Part shown: positions 57,791-64,000 of the stretch, in pieces
Layout of the letters: each line of letters opens with the position of its first letter
Numbering within the stretch: position 1 is the stretch's first letter
Assembly: GCA_963711505.1 (NCBI GenBank)
Contig: CAVQEJ010000003.1
Location: 2,604,001 to 2,668,000 of the forward strand
Length of the DNA stretch: 64,000 nucleotides
Reading direction: 5' to 3'
DNA from: JAGWRA01 sp963711505
Lineage (GTDB): Bacteria > Acidobacteriota > Vicinamibacteria > Vicinamibacterales > CAVVIG01
Program-made: the position numbers and the translations under genes
Notes under the pieces: generated by a model
Databases searched by the model: none
What the model was told of the DNA's origin: nothing
The model's input: only the letters and a program-made list of their open reading frames with translations

Positions 57791-58309
57791 TCACCTCGCG
57801 CTGTGCGGACTGAGGTTCTTCTCGACCTCTGCGAGCGTGATCATCATCATCATTGGATCGACCGGGCACTCGTGGAATCCGGCACGTACATAGAAACGCT
57901 TCGCGGCGTCTGACATCGCATGAAGCAGCATCGCGCGAATGCCAGCGATTTCAGCGGCCGCGATGGTGCGGAGCAGGGCGTCCTTGAGAAGCGCGGAACC
58001 AAGGCCCTGTTTCTCGTAGGCGGAATCGACGGCTAAGCGCGCAAGCACCATCACCGGAATTGGATCCGGCATGTTCCGCCTCGTTTTGGCGGACACGTCC
58101 TTGTGAGCAACTGCGCCGTTGGCCAGCGCATAGAAGGCGACCACACGTCCGCCTGCTGTTACGACGTAGGTCCGTGAGGTGCCCAGCGCCTCATTCGCCA
58201 GCGCTCGGCGTTTCAGCCAATGGTCGAGTTCAGGCGTACCGGAGTCGAAAGCGCTGACGTCGTGCTCGGCTGTCAGGTGCTCTGGTGCGCTAAATCCTGC
58301 CGCACTCAT
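57791..58309 (-). CDS. GNAT acetyltransferase toxin (TacT/AtaT type)
   Basis: The product has 172 residues and starts just inside the end of the antitoxin gene (4-base overlap, ATGA). The GNAT fold is visible: FDSGTPELDHWLKRRA at the first helix, and the acetyl-CoA loop in VMVLARLAVDSAYEKQGLGSALLKDALLR, with its core QGLGSALL. The C-terminal block is AKRFYVRAGFHECP. In TacT toxins this enzyme acetylates the amino group of aminoacyl-tRNA and stops translation. The DUF1778 partner upstream makes this a canonical TacAT pair. It is intact. Confidence 0.9.
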   Translation of the reverse strand: MSAAGFSAPEHLTAEHDVSAFDSGTPELDHWLKRRALANEALGTSRTYVVTAGGRVVAFYALANGAVAHKDVSAKTRRNMPDPIPVMVLARLAVDSAYEKQGLGSALLKDALLRTIAAAEIAGIRAMLLHAMSDAAKRFYVRAGFHECPVDPMMMMITLAEVEKNLSPHSAR

Positions 58310-58590
58310 CGCTCCCAGGGCGCTTTTCTGGAGAGAAGCTCTCGCAGACGCGGGTTCTCGGCGGGAGACGCATCCAGGGCAGCGTTGAACTTCGCGAAGG
58401 CATCCGTGTCCAGCTGAAAATACCGCTGATCGAGAAGTACAGTTGTCGCTTCACGAGTTGCTGCGTCCAGAACGAACTGAGTACGGTCCTTCCCGGCAGC
58501 TTCAGCGGCTCGATCGATGAGCGCGCGTCGCTCTTCCTCGATGCGGATGTTGATGGTTCGTGTCCGCGCGGCGGTTGAAGTGGCTGCCAT
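58306..58590 (-). CDS. DUF1778-family (TacA-like) antitoxin
   Basis: The ATG at 58590 is chosen over 58614 because GGAG lies eight bases before it. The 94-residue product has a ribbon-helix-helix segment (RTINIRIEEERRALIDRAAEAAGKD, core INIRIEEERRALID). The DUF1778 tail is FVLDAATREATTVLLDQRYFQL, which binds and inhibits the acetyltransferase. It overlaps the toxin by four bases and is expected to repress its own promoter through the palindrome at 58656-58671. Confidence 0.88.
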   Translation of the reverse strand: MAATSTAARTRTINIRIEEERRALIDRAAEAAGKDRTQFVLDAATREATTVLLDQRYFQLDTDAFAKFNAALDASPAENPRLRELLSRKAPWER

Positions 58591-58635
58591 GGCTTGCTCC
58601 CTCGCGACGCTCATGTCGAGACGTCGATGTCGCCA

Positions 58636-58671
58636 ACTATAGCGCTATGTATACACAATGTCAACACATTG
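58636..58671 (-). promoter_or_regulatory. TacAT promoter with inverted-repeat operator
   Basis: On the minus strand TTGACA (58664-58659) and TATAGT (58641-58636) are 17 bp apart. CAATGT-N4-ACATTG at 58656-58671 overlaps the -35 and is a candidate operator for the DUF1778 antitoxin. Confidence 0.8.
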
Positions 58672-58802
58672 CCTATCGAACCTGGTACGGACATCGTCCA
58701 GTCCGGCCACTACGGCCACTACACGTTACGAATCAATGACTTCGGCGGACATGACGAGACTGACACCTGTAAGTCACTGATTCATTGGCTTTATTTGGCT
58801 GA

Positions 58803-58835
58803 CTCCTCAGGCTGGACTCGAACCAGAACCTCGGG
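58803..58835 (-). repeat. diverged tRNA-Asn 3'-end fragment (possible old att site)
   Basis: CTCCTCAGGCTGGACTCG and AACCAG match the acceptor and T-arm end of the tRNA-Asn gene at 61953-62027 with one change. The anticodon side has diverged. It may be the far boundary of an older integration. Confidence 0.5.
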
Positions 58836-58889
58836 CTGACACTGGGCTTTCGGCGGAACAGCGGACTGCTCAGGTCCAGACGGATCCGG

Positions 58890-59159
58890 CTACCGCTGCC
58901 GGCCACGTGCGCGTCCAGCGGGTTTGCCGACCTTCTTCGTCAGGTTGTCGAGGTCTGTCTCGCGGGCCGCGGTGGTCGCTGCCCAACGGAGTCCCTGCTC
59001 GATTCGAGAGCGGTCCGGCTCCTCCATCGTCCACAGCTGGTGCTCCGGAATCATCGCCACGGCCGTGAGCAGCACGGTTCCATCCCCGCGTCGCTCCACG
59101 CGGAGCGTCTTGCCCGCGTAGCGCTTGCCCAGGGAGATCTGCAGACGTGCCTCGAACAA
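58890..59159 (-). CDS. antitoxin-like protein (AbrB-like?), no toxin partner seen
   Basis: The product has 89 residues. The N-terminal half is MFEARLQISLGKRYAGKTLR then VERRGDGTVLLTAV, a beta-hairpin layout like AbrB/MazE swapped-hairpin proteins. The C-terminal half is a charged helix with DRSRIEQGLRWAATTAARE and TDLDNLTKKVG, as in the toxin-binding tails of small antitoxins. No toxin gene overlaps either end. It may be an orphan immunity remnant of a lost module in this tRNA-linked region. The start at 59159 is the only one that keeps the hairpin. Confidence 0.5.
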   Translation of the reverse strand: MFEARLQISLGKRYAGKTLRVERRGDGTVLLTAVAMIPEHQLWTMEEPDRSRIEQGLRWAATTAARETDLDNLTKKVGKPAGRARGRQR

Positions 59160-59360
59160 AGGGTGGCGTGACGCGTTCGAGGTAGCGTCAGCGGGAGGAC
59201 TCTCTCGTCCATACCCAGTCGAGCGAACCTCACAGAGACGGGACGGTCCAATGGTCTACGCGCGATCGCCGCGCCCCTGCTCCCGGCGCGGATTGACGCC
59301 CGGTCGACGCGCGAAGACGCGCGTGGCACGCATCCCGTCCATCAGCTCGCCAAAGACATC

Positions 59361-60704
59361 TCACTCGTCGATCCAGCCGACCTTCCGATACGCACCGCGA
59401 AGTCTGCCGAGATGCTGCGTGCGCCGCGCGTTCGCAGCCCAACAGGCAAGGGCGGCGGCAAGTATCGCGACGGCGCTCCATATCAGCAGGTCGGCTTCAG
59501 ACGCCACGATGAGCGCCGCGCTGAGCACGGCCCCGGCGATGCCAAGGCCCTGCGCCCAAATCCGGGTCCGGCGTGGCAGGCGCCCACTGAGGCGCAGCAA
59601 CGCCAGGCTTCCCGTGCCATACGCGATCAGGGCCAGCACGACAGCAATGTTCGTGACGATGATGAACTGACGGACGAGAGTCGGGCTTGCCGACGCGATC
59701 GCGACGAGGCTTCCCAGCACACCAATTCCGACGAGCGTCGTCCTCGTCACCTTGTCGGCGTGCCGCGGTCCGGCGGGCGAGACCTGGCGAAGCACTGAAT
59801 CACTTTCTGCCGTTTCGGCAGTCAACAGAACAGTCGATCCGAGCGTGCCTGACGCTTTGAGCATCGCGCTGAGGGCCACGAGGCCCGCCACGGACGCACC
59901 CAGCATCGGCACGACGGCATCGGCGAATGGTGCGGCGGATCGTGCCAGCACGCCGGCCGGCAGGATTCCCATGATCGCCGAGCAGGCGGCCATGTAAATG
60001 ACTGCAGCCACCGCGAGACCGCCGAGGGTGCCGATCGGCACATCGCGCGCCGGGTTCCGCACGCGCGTGGAGAGCACGATCGCGGTCTCGATCCCGAGAA
60101 ACGCCCAGAACACCATGACCGTCGCGCGTGGCACGACCGCAAGCGGCGCCTGGCCGGTCACGTTCCAGGAAGCGGCGAAGGTTGCCCCGTGAAAATAGAA
60201 CCAACCACCGAGCGCCACGAGAAGAACCGGCGCCAGACCCAACACCATCGTCCAACTCTGCAGACGCGCGACGAATCGAGGACCGACGATGTTGGCCGCA
60301 ACGAGGACCCAGAGGATCGCGACCGTCCCAACCGTCAGGCCGGGTGGCTTGGCGATCGGCGGCACGAACACGCCGAGATATCCCGCGACCGCCAGGGCGA
60401 TCGCGACGCACGCCACCAGAGTCGAAACCGCATAGAGCGCCGCCACCACGAAGCCCGCGGTCGGGCCGAACGCGTCGCGAATGTAGGAGAACAGCCCCGG
60501 CGTGCCCGGATTCAGAACCGCGAGGCAGGAGAACACGCCCGCAAGAATGCCCGCTGCGATGGTCGCGGCGATCCACGCCAGAATGGAGATCGAGCCGACG
60601 GCGGCGAGGCTGGCGGGCAACAGGAAGATGCCCGATCCAATCATCGTGCTCGCGACCAGCATGATCGCCAGGAACGGACCGATCTTCTTGCTTTCGTCGC
60701 TCAT
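59361..60704 (-). CDS. APC-family amino-acid antiporter, AdiC-like
   Basis: The 447-residue start at 60704 follows GGAGGCGAG; upstream starts only add residues. About 12 transmembrane helices are visible. GSGIFLLPASLAAVGSI is the substrate-backbone loop of helix 1, and the run NIVGPRFVARLQSWTMVLG plus ASWNVTG and FWAFLGIETAIV follow the Escherichia coli AdiC arginine:agmatine antiporter closely. The Trp of the FWAFLG gate is kept. The position equal to AdiC Trp293 (LGGWTLLAG in AdiC) reads LGSTVLLTA here, so arginine/agmatine exchange is doubtful. It is intact and lies between possible att sites, with no decarboxylase gene beside it. Confidence 0.88.
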   Translation of the reverse strand: MSDESKKIGPFLAIMLVASTMIGSGIFLLPASLAAVGSISILAWIAATIAAGILAGVFSCLAVLNPGTPGLFSYIRDAFGPTAGFVVAALYAVSTLVACVAIALAVAGYLGVFVPPIAKPPGLTVGTVAILWVLVAANIVGPRFVARLQSWTMVLGLAPVLLVALGGWFYFHGATFAASWNVTGQAPLAVVPRATVMVFWAFLGIETAIVLSTRVRNPARDVPIGTLGGLAVAAVIYMAACSAIMGILPAGVLARSAAPFADAVVPMLGASVAGLVALSAMLKASGTLGSTVLLTAETAESDSVLRQVSPAGPRHADKVTRTTLVGIGVLGSLVAIASASPTLVRQFIIVTNIAVVLALIAYGTGSLALLRLSGRLPRRTRIWAQGLGIAGAVLSAALIVASEADLLIWSAVAILAAALACWAANARRTQHLGRLRGAYRKVGWIDE

Positions 60705-60848
60705 AACTCTCGCCTCCGGGACAGACGTCATCGGCGTATACGTTTCGCCATCTCGTTCACCGCGGAGCCGGATACTACATTGCGCGGACGCCACGTGCAA
60801 CAGCCGTCACCGCACGTGTGCCGGAGACAGAGCCGCCGCCCGGTCATC

Positions 60849-60963
60849 GTCTGATAGCTCTCGAGCGCGACTTGATACCACATGATCGTGGCGGGTGTGA
60901 CGTGCTTGAGGTAGGTGCGTTCCTGAGGAACTGATCGAACAGCGCAGCCAGAGGGTTGTTCAT
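60849..60963 (-). pseudogene. tyrosine recombinase (integrase) N-terminal remnant
   Basis: From the ATG at 60963 the frame gives MNNPLAALFDQFL. After a one-base change near 60921 it continues ERTYLKHVTPATIMWYQ then VALESYQTM. This is the SAM-like core-binding domain of phage-type integrases (FL-ER-YLK-VTP-T--WY). Sequence beyond about 60849 no longer resembles an integrase and the catalytic domain is missing. It begins 43 bp from a 52-bp copy of the tRNA-Asn end, where an integrase gene of a tRNA-integrating element would sit. Confidence 0.7.
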
Positions 60964-61005
60964 TCCATGAACCTCAACCCTCCGTGCTTGGTCGGTTCTT
61001 GCGGC

Positions 61006-61057
61006 GCGAGGTTGGCTCCTCAGGCTGGATTCGAACCAGCAACCCTCCGGTTAACAG
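61006..61057 (-). repeat. 52-bp tRNA-Asn 3'-end copy (att-like direct repeat, inner)
   Basis: This is identical over 52 bp to 61946-61997, the 3' half of the tRNA-Asn gene plus a few bases beyond the CCA. It lacks the 5' half of the tRNA, so it is not a gene; it is the duplicated target expected from site-specific integration. The distance between copies is 940 bp. Confidence 0.85.
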
Positions 61058-61379
61058 AATGACGCCGGTACTCTCTGATGTTGGTTCTTCGTGCGTCTGG
61101 CTCGGATGCGCGGGCGGTGGTACCTGGGTGTTCGGCGAAAAATTGTTCACTGATTGTTCACTGCCCACGACAACGGACAGGCGGCGTCCGCGCAAGCAGC
61201 CCGACCGCTGCCACACTGGGCAGGAACCGAGGCGGCTCACCCATTTCCTGTTGATACACGAAACGCCGCAGCAGCTGAGCGCCCACCGCCGATGGACCTG
61301 TCAGCACGCCCGCGCGGCGTGAATCCAGGTGACGGCCACGGGCAGATCCCGTAAGCTGGACGTAAGAGGAGGTCGGTTT
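61058..61379. other. 322-bp non-coding stretch of the cassette
   Basis: I see no gene here. ATTGTTCACTG is repeated twice in tandem near 61141-61162. The promoter of the toxin-antitoxin pair must lie here; the ribosome-binding site AGGAGGT is at about 61366-61374. Confidence 0.45.
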
Positions 61380-61614
61380 ATGGCAGCCCTTGATTGGTCT
61401 CGGTGTCAGGCCGTCGAGAGTGTCCCGGGAAAGGTGAGCGGCACCTGGGTGTTCAAAGGCACCCGGACACCGGTCGGTGTCGTCTTCGAGAATCTCGAAG
61501 ACGGAATGACGATTGACGAGGGTACTGGAGCAGTTCCCGGTCACCCGTGACCAGGTCAGGGCCGTCCTGGAGTTCGCCGCCCGCAGTCTCGACGCGCCGA
61601 TGTCAGCACGCTGA
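61380..61614 (+). CDS. DUF433 antitoxin-like protein (frameshifted)
   Basis: A perfect AGGAGGT site precedes the ATG. The text ALDWSRCQAVESVPGKVSG then GTWVFKGTRTPVGVVFENLEDG is a full DUF433 N-terminus. One extra base near 61520 breaks the frame. The next frame gives LEQFPVTRDQVRAVLEF then AARSLDAPMSAR, the expected C-terminal helix, with a stop at 61612-61614. That stop overlaps the ATG of the next gene. DUF433 proteins are helix-turn-helix antitoxins of PIN-like DUF5615 toxins. If the slip is real the antitoxin is lost while the toxin frame is intact, which would be unusual, so a sequence error is more likely. Confidence 0.8.
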
Positions 61615-61940
61615 TGCGGGTCCTGTTCGACAACGGCACGCCGCGTGGCGTAGCAGCGGCTCTGACCGATCACGTCGTTGAGGAAGCCCGAACGCACGGT
61701 TGGGATACGCTACAAAATGGCGATCTGCTGGACGCTGCTGAGGCGGCCGGCTTCGAAGTATTCGTCACCACCGACCGAAACCTGCGCTATCAGCAGAATC
61801 TGACCGGGCGGAAGATCGCCATCGTGGTTCTCAGCAAAGGGCGATGGCGGCTGATCAGGGCCAGGCTTCGTGAGATCGCCGCTGTCGTGGCGGCGGCGAC
61901 ACCGGGTAGCTTTGTCGAAATCGACATCCCGACCGAGTGA
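61614..61940 (+). CDS. DUF5615 PIN-like toxin
   Basis: The product has 108 residues and overlaps the antitoxin stop by one base (TGATG). The family signatures are all present: RVLFDNGTPRGVAAAL with the first acidic residue, GWDTLQNGDLLDAAEAAGF, and VFVTTDRNLRYQQNL with the second acidic pair. The strand IAIVVLSKGRWRLI follows. The fold is PIN-like, so a ribonuclease activity is expected from its relatives. The gene ends five bases before the 52-bp repeat that is the tRNA-Asn end, so the pair fills the cassette exactly. Confidence 0.9.
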   Translation: MRVLFDNGTPRGVAAALTDHVVEEARTHGWDTLQNGDLLDAAEAAGFEVFVTTDRNLRYQQNLTGRKIAIVVLSKGRWRLIRARLREIAAVVAAATPGSFVEIDIPTE

Positions 61941-61945
61941 GAGCT

Positions 61946-61997
61946 GCGAGGTTGGCTCCTCAGGCTGGATTCGAACCAGCAACCCTCCGGTTAACAG
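61946..61997 (-). repeat. 52-bp direct repeat, copy within tRNA-Asn
   Basis: This is the outer partner of the copy at 61006-61057. The sequence before and after differs between copies, so the identity ends exactly at these limits, as expected for an integration core. Confidence 0.85.
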
Positions 61998-62027
61998 CCG
62001 GATGCTCTACCATTGAGCTACTGAGGA
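61953..62027 (-). tRNA. tRNA-Asn (anticodon GTT)
   Basis: Read on the minus strand, the gene starts TCCTCAGTAGCTCAATGGT, with D-arm, anticodon loop CTGTTAACC (GTT) and T-loop GGTTCGAATCC. The acceptor end CTGAGGA is followed by discriminator G and an encoded CCA at 61955-61953. All stems pair. Its 3' half is duplicated at 61006-61057 and partly at 58803-58835. Confidence 0.95.
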
Positions 62028-62250
62028 ATACGGGCAGGACGCAAGCCCGGCGCGCGCGAACGCGCGCCGGACGGTCCTGTAATAGTAGCGAAAAGCGGCG
62101 CAGCGGGTCAACGCATCCGGCGTGCGAAGGAACACGCCGTGAAGCTCCCGGCCGGGGGCCCATCGCCGACACCCGGACGGGCGATGCGCGACCCGCGCTG
62201 CCACCAAGGGGGTAATCGGCGGGGGCAGGCCGGGCTTGAGCCCCCGCGGC

Positions 62251-62289
62251 CCCGGGCTAAGGGCCCCGTAGCCTGAAGCCCGTAGCCGG
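62251..62289 (-). repeat. dispersed repeat family B copy
   Basis: CCCGGGCTAAGGGCCCCGTAG then CCTGAAGCCCGTAGCCGG matches the element at 31361-31420 in reverse. It is part of a 288-bp stretch between tRNA-Asn and the phosphoketolase end with no gene. Confidence 0.6.
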
Positions 62290-62315
62290 TCCCCGATCGC
62301 CCGCGCGTCGACTCG

Positions 62316-63998
62316 CTATCCTCGCGCGGGCCGCTGGCGCTCCTTCCACTGCCACCCCTTCACCTCCGGCATGTCGTCGCCGACGGTCCGCGTGTACTCG
62401 TGGTGCTCCGCCAGCTTGTCGCGCAGGAACTGCTTGAAGTGCGCCCCGACCGCCCGCAGCCGCGGCACCCGGTCGACCACGTCCCCCGCCAGGTGGAACC
62501 GGTCCAGGTCGTTCATCACGGTCATGTCGAACGGCGTCGTCGTCGTCCCTTCCTCCTTGTAGCCGCGCACGTGCATGTTCGCGTGGTTGGTCCGCCGGTA
62601 GGTCAGCCGGTGGATGAGCCACGGATAGCCGTGATACGCGAAGACGATCGGCCGGTTCTCGGTGAACATCGAGTCGAACTCGCGGTCGGACAGCCCGTGC
62701 GGATGCTCGCTCTGCGGCTGCAAGGTCATCAGGTCGACGACGTTCACGACCCGGATGCGGATGTCGGGGAAGTACTGCCGCAGCAGGTCGACCGCCGCCA
62801 GCGTCTCGAGCGTCGGCACGTCACCGGCGCAGCCCATCACCACGTCCGGCTCCACCCCCTCGTCGCTGCTCGCCCAGTCCCAGATGCCGATGCCGACGGT
62901 GCAGTGGCGGATCGCCGACTCCATGTCGAGCCACTGCAGCGACGGCTGCTTGCCGGCCACGATCACGTTCACGTAGTGGCGGCTGCGCAGGCAGTGGTCG
63001 GTCACCGACAGCAGGCAGTTGGCGTCGGGCGGCAGGTACACCCGCACGATGTCGGCCTTCTTGTTGACGACGTGATCGATGAAGCCGGGGTCCTGGTGCG
63101 TGAAGCCGTTGTGATCCTGCCGCCACACGTGCGACGTCAGCAGATAGTTCAACGACGCGATCGGCCGGCGCCACGGCATGTTGCGTGTCACCTTCAACCA
63201 CTTCGCGTGCTGGTTGAACATCGAATCGACGATGTGGATGAAGGCCTCGTAGCAGTTGAAGAAGCCGTGCCGGCCGGTCAGCAGGTAGCCCTCGAGCCAG
63301 CCCTGGCACTGGTGCTCGCTCAGCATCTCCATCACGCGGCCGTCCGGCGCCAGATGGTCGTCGGTCTCGATGATCGGTTCCATCCAGGTCTTGTCGGTCT
63401 CCTCGAGCAGCGCCGTCAGCCGGTTCGACACGGTCTCGTCGGGGCCCATCACCCGGAAATTGTCGGCGTTCATCTTCATCACGTCGCGCAGCATCTGCCC
63501 CATCACGCGCGTCGCCTCCGCCATGACGACGCCCGGCTTCGGCACCTTCACCGCGTAGTCGCGGAAGTCCGGCATCTTCAGCGCCTTCAGCAGCAGACCG
63601 CCATTGGCGTGCGGGTTCGATCCCATCCGCCGCGTCCCTGCCGGCGCCAGCGCCGCCAGCTCGGGCCGCAGCGTCCCGTTCGCGTCGAACAGCTCCTTCG
63701 GCTTGTAGCCCGCCATCCACGCCTGCAGCTGCTTCAGGTGCTTCGGGTTCGTCTTGACGTTCGGAATCGGCACCTGGTGCGCGCGATACGTCCCTTCCAC
63801 CGGCACGCCGTCGACCGCCTTCGGCCCGGTCCACCCCTTCGGCGAGCGCAGCACGATCATCGGCCAGCGCGGCAGCCCCTTCGACTTGCCCGATCGCGCC
63901 AGCTTCTGGATCTTCGCGATGTCGTCGAGCACGCGGTCGAGCGTGGCGGCCATCTTCTGGTGCATCGCCGCCGGCTCGTCACCCTCGACGAAGTGCGG
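62316..63998 (-). CDS. xfp: phosphoketolase (xylulose-5-P/fructose-6-P), C-terminal part
   Basis: The gene runs off the right edge of the window; the last 560 residues are visible and intact. They start PHFVEGDEPAAMHQKMAATL and include PRWPMIVLRSPKGWTGPK. MGPDETVSNRL and HGFFNCYEAFIHIVDSMFNQ belong to the pyrimidine-binding domain, and GVEPDVVMGCAGDVPTLETL with DLMTLQPQSEHPHGLSD to the third domain. Phosphoketolase splits sugar phosphates into acetyl phosphate with thiamin diphosphate as cofactor, feeding acetate kinase. The kinase gene is not seen here but could lie beyond the edge. Upstream residues are outside the window. Confidence 0.95.
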   Translation of the reverse strand, partial: PHFVEGDEPAAMHQKMAATLDRVLDDIAKIQKLARSGKSKGLPRWPMIVLRSPKGWTGPKAVDGVPVEGTYRAHQVPIPNVKTNPKHLKQLQAWMAGYKPKELFDANGTLRPELAALAPAGTRRMGSNPHANGGLLLKALKMPDFRDYAVKVPKPGVVMAEATRVMGQMLRDVMKMNADNFRVMGPDETVSNRLTALLEETDKTWMEPIIETDDHLAPDGRVMEMLSEHQCQGWLEGYLLTGRHGFFNCYEAFIHIVDSMFNQHAKWLKVTRNMPWRRPIASLNYLLTSHVWRQDHNGFTHQDPGFIDHVVNKKADIVRVYLPPDANCLLSVTDHCLRSRHYVNVIVAGKQPSLQWLDMESAIRHCTVGIGIWDWASSDEGVEPDVVMGCAGDVPTLETLAAVDLLRQYFPDIRIRVVNVVDLMTLQPQSEHPHGLSDREFDSMFTENRPIVFAYHGYPWLIHRLTYRRTNHANMHVRGYKEEGTTTTPFDMTVMNDLDRFHLAGDVVDRVPRLRAVGAHFKQFLRDKLAEHHEYTRTVGDDMPEVKGWQWKERQRPARG

Positions 63999-64000
63999 CA

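Noticed and set aside
54771..57893. A 1,040-codon plus-strand frame over the second ADOP gene
   Set aside because: It is out of frame with the clear permease, with Arg/Gly/Ala-rich text and no motif.
61006..61057. A second tRNA-Asn gene
   Set aside because: Only the 3' half is present; the 5' half and D-arm are missing, so it cannot fold.
60974..61240. A minus-strand open frame across the att repeat
   Set aside because: It translates the tRNA end and intergenic DNA, with no family or start signal.

Overview
The window is about 64 kb of high-GC DNA with the gene repertoire of a free-living Acidobacteriota, most like the Vicinamibacteria (subdivision 6). This assignment is an inference. It rests on two orphan MacB-type (ADOP) permeases, an ECF sigma factor translationally coupled to a Ser/Thr kinase with TPR repeats, GloVer-repeat and BNR/RCC1/MBG-repeat secreted proteins, a sedolisin protease, and many exported hydrolases. 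There is no rRNA operon, prophage or CRISPR array. One tRNA gene (tRNA-Asn) is present near the right end.

Layout: 1-3.9 kb holds a BNR beta-propeller end, a MoaD/ThiS-like protein, two small secreted proteins and a cyanophycinase-like peptidase. 3.9-12.5 kb (minus strand) holds a cNMP-domain/GspE ATPase fusion, an ADOP permease, a sedolisin and a Tat-exported C45-like hydrolase. 12.9-19.5 kb is regulatory: an Xre-GAF protein, an OmpR/CpxR-type two-component pair, then ECF sigma and Ser/Thr kinase-TPR. 19.7-28.0 kb is a giant secreted protein with IPT, RCC1-like and MBG repeats, including six exact 222-bp tandem units. 28.2-34.4 kb carries two intact tandem BNR/sortilin-like exoproteins. 34.6-35.3 kb is a VapBC (FitAB-like) toxin-antitoxin pair. 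35.3-37.9 kb is a molybdenum hydroxylase (IorAB-like). 38.0-43.0 kb holds an outer-membrane barrel, an amidohydrolase and a CocE-type hydrolase. 43.4-45.9 kb holds a 23-residue membrane peptide and a catalase-peroxidase with a signal peptide. 46.1-53.5 kb is a run of secreted proteins, one with a caspase-like core. 53.5-57.7 kb is a TetR-controlled operon, with a palindromic operator inside its promoter, opposite a second ADOP permease. 57.8-62.0 kb looks like an island built up at tRNA-Asn: a TacAT-type pair, an AdiC-like transporter, an integrase remnant, and a DUF433/DUF5615 pair lying exactly between two 52-bp copies of the tRNA-Asn 3' end. The window ends inside a phosphoketolase gene.

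Many genes contain one-base frame changes that leave conserved motifs intact on both sides. They are clustered (0.7-2.8, 8.9-12.4, 15.8-23.8, 35.8-42.4, 54.8 and 61.5 kb), while long stretches such as 23.8-34.4 and 43.6-53.5 kb have none. I read most of them as assembly indels and merged the fragments into single genes. For the 19.7-23.8 kb region, true decay cannot be excluded. Two dispersed repeat families occupy intergenic DNA, and in several cases genes run into them at their 3' ends.
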